64,000 nt of DNA from Streptomyces sp. ISL-43 (lineage in GTDB: Bacteria > Actinomycetota > Actinomycetes > Streptomycetales > Streptomycetaceae), in assembly GCF_018614195.1 (NCBI RefSeq), contig NZ_JAGGOT010000028.1:124001-188000 (forward strand). The letters are read 5' to 3'. Under the pieces are notes generated by a model. That model searched no databases, was not told the origin of the DNA, and saw only the letters and a program-made list of their open reading frames with translations. A program made the position numbers and the translations under genes. Shown here piece by piece: positions 1 through 7,827 of the stretch (the first letter of the stretch is position 1; each line of letters opens with the position of its first letter).

Positions 1-942
1 GACCTTGCCGTTGCCCGCGAACAGCCCGACGTGCTGGAGGTTCGAGTAGAAGACCAGGTCTCCGGGCTGGAGCTCGCTCAGGCTGACCTTCCGGCCGTTC
101 TTGACCTGGTCGAAGGTGGTGCGCCCGATGGTGATCCCGGCCTGCTTGTAGGCCCACTGCGTGAGGCCGGAGCAGTCGAACGCGTTCGGGCCGGTGCCGC
201 CGCGGACGTAGGACATGCCGTTCTTGGTCACGGCGGCCCGCAGCGCGTCCGCGGCCCGGCCGGAACCCTTCACGTTGCTGAGCTCGGCCTGCTCGGCCGC
301 GCTGCCGCCCGCCTTCTTGGCCTCCTCCTTGAGCTGCGCGCGCTCCTGCGCGGTCAAGGTGTTGAGGAGGGCCTGGGCCTCGGCGAGCTTGTCCGTCGAG
401 ATCTTCTTCTTCTCGGCCAGCTCCTTGCGGGTGGCGTCGAGGTCGGCGAGCTTGCCGGCGGCCTCCTGGCGCTGCTGCGCGAGGCCGCGCTGCTTGGCCT
501 GGATCTTCTGGACCGCCTCGACCTGCTTGCCGCTCAACTGCTCAAGCGTGGAGGCCTTGTCCAGGTAGTTGTCGGGGTCGGCGGAGAGGAACAGCGCGAG
601 GGACTGGTCTATGCCGCCGGTGCGGTACTGGGCGTTGGCCATCGAACCGATGGTGCCGCGCAGGGTGTTGAGATCCCCCTGGCCGCGGGCGACCTGGTCC
701 TGGAGCTGCCCGATCTCCTTCTCGAGGCCGTCCTGGCGCGTCTGGGCCCCGTTGAACTTCTCGGTGGCCTGCTCCGCCTCTTCGTAGAGGGCGTCGACCT
801 TCGCCTTGACCTCGTCCTTGCTCGGCTTGGCCGGGGCGGCGTTCGCAGCCTGGCCGGAGAGGGCTACGGCCGCGGCCGCTGTAACGGTAAGCACGGTCAC
901 GCGAGTGCGGGTCGGCTGCTTGGGTCGACGGTGGGACGCCAC
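1..942 (-). CDS. NlpC/P60 family secreted peptidoglycan hydrolase, 3' end cut by window
   Basis: Probable secreted endopeptidase that trims peptidoglycan stem peptides outside the membrane (family knowledge). The first ~35 residues are a basic stretch and a hydrophobic Ala/Val run ending ANAA, read as a signal peptide. Residues ~40-210 are charged, Gln/Lys/Glu-rich coiled coil. The NlpC/P60 domain follows, with the catalytic Cys in DCSGL (~257) and the His in QHVGL (~304). The third catalytic residue would lie beyond base 1, so the visible 314 residues lack the C-terminus. The GTG at 942 is chosen because AAGGAG sits 9 bases upstream. It is transcribed alone, away from the NYN gene upstream. 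Confidence 0.9.
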   Translation of the reverse strand, partial: MASHRRPKQPTRTRVTVLTVTAAAAVALSGQAANAAPAKPSKDEVKAKVDALYEEAEQATEKFNGAQTRQDGLEKEIGQLQDQVARGQGDLNTLRGTIGSMANAQYRTGGIDQSLALFLSADPDNYLDKASTLEQLSGKQVEAVQKIQAKQRGLAQQRQEAAGKLADLDATRKELAEKKKISTDKLAEAQALLNTLTAQERAQLKEEAKKAGGSAAEQAELSNVKGSGRAADALRAAVTKNGMSYVRGGTGPNAFDCSGLTQWAYKQAGITIGRTTFDQVKNGRKVSLSELQPGDLVFYSNLQHVGLFAGNGKV

Positions 943-1044
943 GAAGGCGAGCTCCTTCTTCCTAGAGCCGCCGAAGAACGCAAGCTCGGCGACACCTTCG
1001 CTGCCACCCCGAATGAGTGAACTACCGCACGAAGGTTTGACCTG

Positions 1045-1074
1045 ACACTAGTGACCTCTCTGTGATCAGTTCAA
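1045..1074 (-). promoter_or_regulatory. Candidate vegetative promoter of the NlpC/P60 gene
   Basis: On the minus strand TTGAAC (1074-1069) and TAGTGT (1050-1045) are separated by 18 bases, a reasonable match to the Streptomyces housekeeping consensus TTGACN-N16-18-TAGANT. It would give a leader of about 95 bases before the GTG at 942. The rest of 943-1195 holds nothing else I can identify. Confidence 0.4.
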
Positions 1075-1195
1075 ATCCTGTCGGGAAAAAACTCGCCCTC
1101 CGACCAGCTTCTTTACCTACAGTGCACGCTCTGTGCCGACGACTTGACGGTCCGTCCTCCCGATCGCATGCCAATTCCGGCATACCGGCCGACGG

Positions 1196-2557
1196 TTACG
1201 AAACGCGCGAAAGCCGCTTCAGCAACAAGGCGGACGTCACCGGCCGCGCCCCGGCCTTGGCCACCCCGTCGGCGACCTCGCGGTCCGTGGAGACCACGAC
1301 CACCGGCCGGCCCGGCGGCTCGGCGCGCACCAGCTGGCGGATCAGCTCGTCCGCCGTCACCCCGGCCTTCGAGAACAGCACCCGCACCCCGCGCGGCGGC
1401 GCGAGCAGCACGGGGGCCGCCAGCTCCGCCCCGTCGAAGACACAGGTCATCTCGGCGCCCGTCTGCGCGGCGAGCATCGACAGCCCGCCCAGCAGCCGCA
1501 GCCGCTGCTTCTCCAGCGGCATCGTCGGGTAGCCGGTCTTGGTGACGTTGTAGCCGTCGACCACCAGATGCGCCTGGGGCAGCGCCAACAGCTGGTCCAG
1601 CAGCGCCGGGTCGGTCTCCGACAGCGCGCGCGCCGCGATGTCCTTCGGGGTCATCCGGCCCGGCTCCACCGCCTCCACCGTGTCGGCGGGCCGCGTGGAC
1701 ACCGGCGGCAGCGCGAGCTCCCGGCGCAGCCCCGCGGCCGCGTCCAGCACGGTGTCCAGCAGCAGCCGCAGCCGCATGTCCTCGATGCTGCGCCCCTCGC
1801 GGGTGGCCCGGCGCGAGGTCTCAAGCGCCGACTCCACCTCCGCGAGACGGGACTTGAGCCGCCGGGTCTCGCTCTCGGCCGCGGCCACGCGCGCGGCCGC
1901 CTCGGCGCGAATGCCGTCGACCTCGGCGTTGACCTTGCGCAGGGCCGCGTCGCCCCGCTTGACGTCGCTCAGGGCGCTGCGCAGCTTGCGCTGAAGCGAT
2001 TCCGCTTCCTTGCGGGCCGTCTCCAGCTCGGCCCGCACCTGGTCGCCGCCCGCGCGCTGCAGTTCCCGTACGTGGGCCAGCTCCTCGCGCAGGCGCTCCA
2101 TCTCCCGGCGGGTCTCCTCGCCGACCCGTTCGGCGTCGGCGCGCTGCGCCTCCTCGCCGGCGGCGGCCACGAGCTTGGCCCAGCCGGCCGGCCGCAGGAC
2201 GTACGCGGCGGCCGCCACGTCCAGCGGGTCGGCGGCGGCGGGCGGGGCGCCCGACTCCAGCGCCCCGGCCAGGTCGGCCTGCGCCTCGCGGAGCTTCTCC
2301 GCGACCCGGCCCCGGAAGACGGGGTCGCTCTCCACGGCCGTCGCCATGGCGTTGCCCGCGAACTTGGCGCGCCGCGTCGGGGTGAACCGCGCGTACTGGC
2401 GCAGCTGTGCCGGGAGGTCCGCGACCGTCAGTCCGCCGAAGGCGTCCGAGACGAGCGCGACGACCCGGCGCCGCACGCCTTCCGGCAGCGGGCGGTCGAG
2501 CACCTCGGCGGCGTCGCCGGCCGCGTCGGCCGGCTCAGCGCCGCTTGCTGGCTCCAC
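1196..2557 (-). CDS. NYN (PIN-like) domain protein with central coiled coil
   Basis: A 453-residue cytoplasmic protein. The C-terminal ~130 residues are a YacP-type NYN domain, a PIN-like nuclease fold: LVVDGYNV at ~330 carries the first metal-binding Asp, VFDG follows ~35 residues later, and TADELI and VVSTDRE supply further acidic positions. Residues ~130-260 are a long Glu/Arg coiled coil, and the N-terminal ~120 residues are helical without a recognised domain. NYN/YacP proteins act on structured RNA; that role here is inference. The GTG at 2557 has GGGGTGA about 7 bases upstream. It follows the small zinc-ribbon gene on the same strand (43-base gap), so the two may be co-transcribed. Confidence 0.8.
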   Translation of the reverse strand: MEPASGAEPADAAGDAAEVLDRPLPEGVRRRVVALVSDAFGGLTVADLPAQLRQYARFTPTRRAKFAGNAMATAVESDPVFRGRVAEKLREAQADLAGALESGAPPAAADPLDVAAAAYVLRPAGWAKLVAAAGEEAQRADAERVGEETRREMERLREELAHVRELQRAGGDQVRAELETARKEAESLQRKLRSALSDVKRGDAALRKVNAEVDGIRAEAAARVAAAESETRRLKSRLAEVESALETSRRATREGRSIEDMRLRLLLDTVLDAAAGLRRELALPPVSTRPADTVEAVEPGRMTPKDIAARALSETDPALLDQLLALPQAHLVVDGYNVTKTGYPTMPLEKQRLRLLGGLSMLAAQTGAEMTCVFDGAELAAPVLLAPPRGVRVLFSKAGVTADELIRQLVRAEPPGRPVVVVSTDREVADGVAKAGARPVTSALLLKRLSRVS

Positions 2558-2600
2558 AATCCGTCACCCCTACCGTCATTCACCTGCGGGCGGGGCTCCG

Positions 2601-2840
2601 TCAGGAGTCCGCGCCCGGCCTGTCCACGAGCTCGATCTGGTCCACCGCGTTGCACCAGCGGCAGCGCACCGACTCGATGGTCTCATTGACCACCTCGCGC
2701 TCCTCGACCTTGGGCTCCCCGGCGAGGTCCAGGTGGACGTACTCGACGACCTTCGACGAACGGGTGACGTCGAAGCGCGTCAGGTTGCCGCACAGGGTGC
2801 AGCGCCACCGGGTGGTGTCGGTCGGCAGGGGAACCGTCAT
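2601..2840 (-). CDS. Small zinc-ribbon-like conserved protein
   Basis: A 79-residue soluble protein with two Cys pairs, CTLC (~15-18) and CRWC (~60-63), spaced as in a zinc ribbon. I recognise no characterised family. The ATG at 2840 is preferred because AAGGAG precedes it by 11 bases; a GTG at 2870 would place that ribosome site inside the gene. It sits just upstream of the NYN protein on the same strand, which allows a shared RNA-related role, but that is context only. Function unknown. Confidence 0.75.
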   Translation of the reverse strand: MTVPLPTDTTRWRCTLCGNLTRFDVTRSSKVVEYVHLDLAGEPKVEEREVVNETIESVRCRWCNAVDQIELVDRPGADS

Positions 2841-2945
2841 CAGGCCGCTCTCTCCTTCTATGTCGTACACGACTGTGCAGTACAGATACGTGCGTAGCTC
2901 GTTACCCTACGGCCTGCCGCACTCGCGGGCGGGTCCGGCTGGGTC

Positions 2946-3680
2946 ATGCTCGGTCGCATGATCGTAAGGTGGCAGGCCGTACGCGAGGCCTTCCGGGGAC
3001 CGGTGGTCACCCACGCGCTGATCGCGAGCTGCTGTGTGGTGTTCCTCCTCAGCCCGGCGTCGGGGCTGAACCCGGTCTACGGGTCGGGCGATCAGCTGCT
3101 GACGACGGGAACGGCCTACTTCCGGCGCTGGGGCGTGGTCCCGGACGAACTGTTCGCCGGCAGCGGCCGGGCGCTGCTGACCCCGCTGACCGCCCTGTTC
3201 GTCCACGGCAGCTGGCTCCACCTGCTGGGCAACATGCTCTTCCTCTTCGTCTTCGGGGCGATGACGGAGCAGCGCATGGGCAGGGCCGGGTTCCTCGTCT
3301 TCTGCGTCTGTACGGGCTACATCGCCCTGGCGGCGTACGCGGCGGCCAACGCCTCCTCCGACCAGACCCTCGTCGGGGCCTCCGGGGCGATCTCGGCGGT
3401 GCTGGGGGCCTTCATGTGCCTGTTCCCCAAGGCGCGGGTGACGAGCCTGTTCCCGTTCCTGTTCTTCCTGCCGCTGCGGTTCCCGGCGTGGATCGTCCTG
3501 ATGTTCTGGTTCGCCCTGCAGTGGCTGGCGGCGCACCGCGCGGGAAGCGGCCCGGGAGTCGCCTATCTGGCCCATGTGGTGGGCTTCTCGGTGGGCTTCC
3601 TCTACGCGTGGGTGCGCTACAGGCGTGGGGCTAGAGTGAGTCGACCAGTGACTGCCGGCGAGGGAGACAGCCAACCGTGA
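2946..3680 (+). CDS. Rhomboid-family intramembrane serine protease
   Basis: A 244-residue polytopic membrane protein with about six hydrophobic segments. Rhomboid hallmarks are intact: HGSWLHLLGN in TM2 (Asn ~96), GASGAIS with the nucleophile Ser at ~146, and AHVVGF with the catalytic His at ~210. It should cleave membrane-anchored substrates within the bilayer. The ATG at 2946 is taken as start; ATG 2958 is the alternative and neither has a strong ribosome site. The stop overlaps the next gene's GTG (GTGA), so the two are translationally coupled. Substrate unknown. Confidence 0.9.
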   Translation: MLGRMIVRWQAVREAFRGPVVTHALIASCCVVFLLSPASGLNPVYGSGDQLLTTGTAYFRRWGVVPDELFAGSGRALLTPLTALFVHGSWLHLLGNMLFLFVFGAMTEQRMGRAGFLVFCVCTGYIALAAYAAANASSDQTLVGASGAISAVLGAFMCLFPKARVTSLFPFLFFLPLRFPAWIVLMFWFALQWLAAHRAGSGPGVAYLAHVVGFSVGFLYAWVRYRRGARVSRPVTAGEGDSQP

Positions 3681-3958
3681 TCACCGCGATCGTGCTCATC
3701 AAGACCAGCGTGGACCGGATCCCCGAGATCGCCGAGGCCATCGCCGCGCTGGAAAACGTCAGCGAGGTCTACTCCGTCACGGGTACGTACGACCTCATCG
3801 CGCTGGTCCGCGTGGCCCGCCACGAGAACCTGGCGGACATCATCCCGGGCCGCATCAGCAAGATCCCCGGTGTCGAGGCGACGGACACGCACGTCGCGTT
3901 CCGTACGTACTCCCAGCACGACCTGGAAGCGGCGTTCGCGATCGGCCTGGACGCCTGA
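3677..3958 (+). CDS. Stand-alone Lrp/AsnC ligand-binding (RAM) domain protein
   Basis: A 93-residue protein consisting only of the ligand-binding/oligomerisation domain of Lrp/AsnC regulators. The beta-alpha-beta pattern is clear (AIVLIKTS, VSEVYSVTGTYDLIALV, PGVEATDTHVAF) and there is no DNA-binding helix-turn-helix. Known stand-alone RAM proteins bind small effectors or pair with other partners. The GTG start overlaps the rhomboid stop by 4 bases, so synthesis is coupled to the protease. Whether it senses an amino acid is unknown. Confidence 0.85.
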   Translation: MITAIVLIKTSVDRIPEIAEAIAALENVSEVYSVTGTYDLIALVRVARHENLADIIPGRISKIPGVEATDTHVAFRTYSQHDLEAAFAIGLDA

Positions 3959-3972
3959 ACCCCTCGGGTCCA

Positions 3973-3988
3973 TGTGACCCGGGTCACA
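3973..3988. promoter_or_regulatory. Crp-type palindrome upstream of the reductase gene
   Basis: TGTGACCCGGGTCACA is a perfect 16-base palindrome. It fits both the classical TGTGA-N6-TCACA CRP site and the GTG-N6-GNCAC motif reported for Streptomyces Crp. It lies 108 bases before the ATG at 4096 and just after the RAM-gene stop at 3958. Confidence 0.5.
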
Positions 3989-4095
3989 GATTCTGTGTCG
4001 CGTGGTGCGATGAGTTCTCGGCAGGGCGGCGGTCTGTACTGCCGTAGACCGGGCGCGAAGACCGTGCCCGAGCCCGATATCGAGGAGAACACCCC

Positions 4096-4692
4096 ATGCG
4101 CATCGTCATCAGCGAGTTCATCAGCCTCGACGGTGTCGTCCAGGCACCCGGAGGCGCGGGCGAGGACAACGACGGCGGATTCGCCCACGGCGGCTGGTCG
4201 CACCCGTTCTTCGACGCGGAGGTGGTGGGCGGCGCCTTCGCCGAGGTGACCGCCAAGGCCGAGGCACTGCTGTTCGGGCGCCGCACGTGGCAGACGATGG
4301 CGGCGGCCTGGCCGGAGCGGGCCGGGGACCCCTTCGCCGATCAGATGAACGAGATCCCCAAGTACGTCGTGTCCGCCACCCTGGGCACCTCTGACCTGAC
4401 GTGGAACAACACCACGCTCGTCCCCGGCGCCGAGGCCGTCGCCCGGATCCGCGAGCTGCACGCGGCCGACGGCGGCGACCTCGTGGTCATGGGCAGCCCC
4501 ACGCTGGCGCGGACCCTGCTGAGCGAGGGCCTGGTCGACGAACTGCGGCTCATCGTCATGCCGGTCCTGCTCGGCGGCGGCAAGTCCATCTTCCCGGCGG
4601 ACGGCGGCCTGCGGACCCTGGAACTGGTCTCCTCGGTCACCGCGCCCACGGGCGCGCAGGTGTGCACGTACCGGCCGGCGGCCCGGGCCTGA
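4096..4692 (+). CDS. Dihydrofolate reductase / RibD C-terminal-like family protein
   Basis: A 198-residue cytoplasmic protein of the RibD-C/DHFR-like reductase fold. It opens RIVISEFISLDGV, has a nucleotide-site-like stretch LLFGRRTWQTM (~56-66), and the C-terminal half LVVMGSPTLARTLL and PVLLGGGKSIF, typical of family members annotated as dihydrofolate-reductase-family proteins. These usually bind NADPH; true folate or riboflavin activity is not shown. The ATG at 4096 has GAGGAG 8 bases upstream. The gene is monocistronic, converging on the desulfurase-like gene, and has a Crp-type palindrome in its upstream region. Confidence 0.8.
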   Translation: MRIVISEFISLDGVVQAPGGAGEDNDGGFAHGGWSHPFFDAEVVGGAFAEVTAKAEALLFGRRTWQTMAAAWPERAGDPFADQMNEIPKYVVSATLGTSDLTWNNTTLVPGAEAVARIRELHAADGGDLVVMGSPTLARTLLSEGLVDELRLIVMPVLLGGGKSIFPADGGLRTLELVSSVTAPTGAQVCTYRPAARA

Positions 4693-4743
4693 CGCCCGGA
4701 CCCTCCCGCCCGGCCCCTCCCGCACCGTCCGCTCGGTCCCGGC

Positions 4744-6144
4744 TCAGACGGCCGGGACGCAGCGGCCCTCTTCGGTGCGGTACTGCCACTTCGCACCGTC
4801 CGCGACGAGCTCCTTGACCGCGCGGACGAACCGCTCGACGTGCTCGTCGGGGGTGCCGGCGCCGAAGCTGACGCGGATCGCGTTCAGCGACCGCTCCCCC
4901 GGCGCCGCCTCCGGGGCTCCGCACTCGCCCTGGGCCTGCGGCTCGCTGCCCAGCAGGGTGCGGACCAGCGGGTGGGCGCAGAAGAGGCCGTCGCGCACGC
5001 CGATCCCGTACTCGGCGGAGAGCGCGGCCGCGAAGTGGGAGCTGTTCCAGCCGTCCACCACGAAGGAGATGACGCCGACGCGCGGGGCGTCGTCGCCGAA
5101 GAGGGACAGGACGCGGACCGCCGGGACCTCGGCGAGGCCGCCGCGGACCTTGGCGATGAGGTGCCGCTCGCGGGCGACGAGGCTCTCGAAGCCGGCCTCG
5201 TTGAGGGCCTTGCAGGCGGAGGCGATGGAGTAGACGCCGATGACGTTCGGGGAGCCGGCCTCGTGGCGGGCGGCGGTGGTGTGCCACTCGACGTCGACGC
5301 CCCCGTCCTCGCGGCGGGCCACCTTGCGGGAGGCGCCGCCGCCGGCGAGGTACGGCTCGGCCTCCCGCAGCCAGTCCGCGCGGCCGGCCAGCACGCCCGA
5401 GCCGAACGGCGCGTAGAGCTTGTGCCCGGAGAAGGCCACCCAGTCCACGTCGAGCTCCTGCACGGAGACGGGGTGGTGCGGGGCCAGCTGGGCGGCGTCC
5501 AGGACGATGCGGGCGCCGTGGGCGTGCGCGGCGGCGGCGAGCTCCTTGACGGGCCACAGCTCGCCGGTGACGTTGGAGGCGCCGGTGACGCAGACCAGGG
5601 CCGGCCCGTAGGGGTCGCGGTCGGCGAGGGCCCGCTCCAGGGTGGCGACGGCCTCGCCCGGGGTGCGGGGGGCGTTGAGGAAGGTGACCTGCGCGTTCGT
5701 CCAGGGCAGCAGCGAGGCGTGGTGCTCGGTCTCGAAGACGAAGACCTGGCAGTCGGCCGGCAGCACGGCGGCGAGCAGGTTGAGGGAGTCGGTGGTGGAC
5801 CGGGTGAAGATCACCTGGTCGGACGCCCGGCAGTCGAGGAACTCGGCGACCGTGACGCGGCTCTGCTCGAACAAGTCCGTGGAGAGCTGCGAGAGGTATC
5901 CGGCGCCGCGGTGCACGCTGCCGTAGTACGGGGCGTAGGCGGCCACGTCGTCCCAGACGCGCTGCAGGGCGGGGGCGCTCGCCGCGTAGTCGAGGGCGGC
6001 GTAGGTGACTTCACCGCCGGTGACGAGCGGCACGGTGACGTCGCGGCCGAGGACCGGCAGCGGCTCGGCACAGGCGGGGTCGGCGGCGGCGGTGGCAGCG
6101 GTGGTGGCGCCCGAGTTGGCGGACGCGGACAGGGTCGCGGACAT
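4744..6144 (-). CDS. Class V aminotransferase-fold, group II cysteine desulfurase-like enzyme under SAM riboswitch
   Basis: A 466-residue PLP enzyme. The Schiff-base Lys lies in FSGHKLYAPFG (K242), TEHHAS (~139-144) supplies cofactor contacts, and VRDGLFCAHPL puts a Cys (C389) where SufS-type desulfurases keep the catalytic Cys of their RxGHxCAQP loop. A ~25-residue Ala/Thr-rich N-terminal tail precedes the fold. The SAM-IV-type leader points to sulfur or methionine metabolism, so a sulfur-mobilising or C-S lyase role is inferred, not proven. No Fe-S scaffold gene is adjacent, unlike suf operons. The ATG at 6144 has GGGAGAT about 9 bases upstream. Confidence 0.8.
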   Translation of the reverse strand: MSATLSASANSGATTAATAAADPACAEPLPVLGRDVTVPLVTGGEVTYAALDYAASAPALQRVWDDVAAYAPYYGSVHRGAGYLSQLSTDLFEQSRVTVAEFLDCRASDQVIFTRSTTDSLNLLAAVLPADCQVFVFETEHHASLLPWTNAQVTFLNAPRTPGEAVATLERALADRDPYGPALVCVTGASNVTGELWPVKELAAAAHAHGARIVLDAAQLAPHHPVSVQELDVDWVAFSGHKLYAPFGSGVLAGRADWLREAEPYLAGGGASRKVARREDGGVDVEWHTTAARHEAGSPNVIGVYSIASACKALNEAGFESLVARERHLIAKVRGGLAEVPAVRVLSLFGDDAPRVGVISFVVDGWNSSHFAAALSAEYGIGVRDGLFCAHPLVRTLLGSEPQAQGECGAPEAAPGERSLNAIRVSFGAGTPDEHVERFVRAVKELVADGAKWQYRTEEGRCVPAV

Positions 6145-6332
6145 GGCGATATCTCCCGGCAGGCAGGTCTGAATGGCTTCGGAGTGCCCGTACGCGGGTA
6201 CGACGCTGCGGCCGTCCGGGGTACGGGAATGCCTCGGCGTCGGGGTGGCGTACTCGGGGTACGCGGAAGTGACCCTGTTCCGAGGGTTGAAGAAGGGGCG
6301 GAGTCGCCCTATCGCATTCGCTTGCTCACGGA

Positions 6333-6372
6333 AAACGCTCCTCGAGAGACCAGGACCCCTGGTGATTCGAGG
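6333..6372 (-). terminator. Riboswitch expression platform: intrinsic terminator
   Basis: Immediately downstream of the aptamer on the minus strand, the outer arms CCTCGA/TCGAGG (6340-6345, 6367-6372) enclose the inner arms ACCAGG/CCTGGT (6349-6354, 6358-6363). After the stem comes GCGTTTTCC, a short T run. This hairpin overlaps the aptamer's 3' edge, as expected for a transcription-terminating SAM switch. Confidence 0.6.
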
Positions 6373-6488
6373 GATCCGCGCTTGCCGTAGACCTCACTGC
6401 CTACGACCTGGTCATCACCCGGGGCACCCCGCCACGGAAGGAGGGTTGCCGGACAGCGAGCCGGGGCAAAGCGCTGTCACTCGTGACC
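6372..6488 (-). ncRNA. SAM-IV-type S-adenosylmethionine riboswitch
   Basis: Read on the minus strand, this leader opens GGTCACGAGTGACAGC, continues with GCTGTCCGGCAACCCTCC and GGGGTGCCCCGGGTGATGACC-like elements, and ends with AAGCGCGGATCC. GGTCA (6488-6484) pairs with TGACC as P1, and GACAGC pairs with GCTGTC as an internal helix. The conserved CCGGCAACCCTCC core and the 3' GCGCGG element recall the actinobacterial SAM-IV class. It precedes the desulfurase-like gene by about 230 bases. A covariance-model search would confirm the class. Confidence 0.8.
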
Positions 6489-6527
6489 TGCTGAGCATCC
6501 TGCCACAAGATCCCCCGGACGCAAGAC

Positions 6528-6550
6528 CCCGGTCCACATGGCGGACCGGG
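6528..6550 (-). terminator. Probable trpD terminator hairpin
   Basis: CCCGGTCC (6528-6535) and GGACCGGG (6543-6550) form an 8-bp stem with a 7-base loop, 40 bases past the trpD stop on the minus strand and before the riboswitch. There is no clear T run. Confidence 0.45.
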
Positions 6551-6589
6551 ATCCCGTCCGGATCTTGGCTGGATCCAGTGCTGCGACGG

Positions 6590-7654
6590 TCAGCTGTTGC
6601 TGGCCGCCACCCACCGCGCGAGCGCCGCCCGGGCCGCACCCGAGTCGATCGCCTCCGCCGCCTTCGCGATGCCCGCCGCGAGCTGCTCCTCCAGCGTGCC
6701 CGTACCCGGGTCGAGGGCGACCAGGGCGGCCGCCGAGTTCAGCAGCACCGCGTCGCGGACCGGGCCCCTCTCGCCGGCCAGGAGGCGGCGGGCGACGTCC
6801 GCGTTGTACGAGGCGTCCTCCCCGCGCAGCGCGGAGACGTCGACCAGCGGGATGCCGACGTCGCGCGGGTCGAAGCCCTGCTCCGCCACCTTGCCGTCGC
6901 GCACCCACCAGACCCGCGAGGTCGACGTGGTGGTGAGCTCGTCGAGGCCGTCGTCGCCGCGGAAGACCAGCGCCGAGGAGCCGCGCTCGGCCAGCACGCC
7001 CGCCACGATCGGGGCGATACGGGCGTCGGCGACACCGGTGGCCTGCGCCCGGACCTTGGCCGGATTCGTCAGCGGGCCGAGGAAGTTGAAGGTCGTCCGG
7101 ATGCCCAGCTCCTTGCGGGCCGCCGCCACGTGCCGCAGCGCGGGGTGGAACTTGACCGCGAAGCAGAAGGTGATCCCGGCCTCCTCGACGACCTCGGCGA
7201 CCCGCGCCGGGGTGAGGTCGAGGTTGACCCCCAGCTTCTCCAGGACGTCCGAGGATCCGCTCGCCGAGGAGGAGGCGCGGTTGCCGTGCTTGACCACTTT
7301 GGCGCCCGTACCGGCCACGACGATCGCCGACATCGTGGAGATGTTGACCGTCTTGGCGCCGTCGCCGCCGGTGCCGACGATGTCCACCGTCCGGCCCGGC
7401 ACCTCGATCAGGTTCGCGTGCGCGTACATCGCCCGTACGAGGCCGCTGATCTCCGCGACCGTCTCCCCCTTGGCCCGGAGCGCGACCGCGAAGCCGGCGA
7501 TCTGGGCGTCGGTGGCCTCTCCCCGCATGATCCGGTCCATCGCCCAGGCCGTGTCGTCGGCGCCGAGGTCCCGGCCGGACAGCAGGGCGTCGAGGACACC
7601 CGGCCAGCCGCGGGCCGCCACGCTGTCGCCGCCTGCCGGGGTCACAACGTTCAT
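6590..7654 (-). CDS. trpD: Anthranilate phosphoribosyltransferase
   Basis: Second step of tryptophan synthesis: transfers phosphoribose from PRPP to anthranilate, in the cytoplasm. At 354 residues it is normal length for the family. The PRPP-binding loop [15 protein letters not shown] lies at ~93-107, KHGNRASSS at ~120-128 binds substrate, and a second acidic metal motif FRGDDGLDE comes later. The ATG at 7654 is preferred over an upstream frame start because AGGAG lies 8 bases before it. It stands alone on the minus strand; no other trp gene is in the window. In other streptomycetes, as I recall, it neighbours qcrB; here a diterpene operon separates them. Confidence 0.95.
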   Translation of the reverse strand: MNVVTPAGGDSVAARGWPGVLDALLSGRDLGADDTAWAMDRIMRGEATDAQIAGFAVALRAKGETVAEISGLVRAMYAHANLIEVPGRTVDIVGTGGDGAKTVNISTMSAIVVAGTGAKVVKHGNRASSSASGSSDVLEKLGVNLDLTPARVAEVVEEAGITFCFAVKFHPALRHVAAARKELGIRTTFNFLGPLTNPAKVRAQATGVADARIAPIVAGVLAERGSSALVFRGDDGLDELTTTSTSRVWWVRDGKVAEQGFDPRDVGIPLVDVSALRGEDASYNADVARRLLAGERGPVRDAVLLNSAAALVALDPGTGTLEEQLAAGIAKAAEAIDSGAARAALARWVAASNS

Positions 7655-7777
7655 GGTCCGCTCCTGATGGTCCACGCGAATGGGAAGGCCTTCAGCCTAT
7701 CCAGCCGCGGAGACGGCAAAGAGCCCCGTCCCGAGGGGCGGACACGGAAGATCGGAACTGCGCCATCGCACGCGTGC

Positions 7778-7812
7778 GCGAGCCGGTCCCCGTTCTCCGG
7801 GGCCCGGCTCGC
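7778..7812 (-). terminator. Terminator of the cot diterpene operon
   Basis: Arms GCGAGCCGG (7778-7786) and CCGGCTCGC (7804-7812) enclose a second stem CCCCG/CGGGG (7788-7792, 7798-7802). The hairpin lies just past the cotB4 stop and before trpD, so it should separate the two transcripts. Confidence 0.6.
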
Positions 7813-7827
7813 CGTACCGCAGCGCGA

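Noticed and set aside
943..1195. Possible c-di-AMP (ydaO-type) riboswitch upstream of the NlpC/P60 gene
   Set aside because: Such switches precede some Streptomyces wall hydrolases, but the leader after the candidate promoter is only ~95 bases and I could not find the core motifs.
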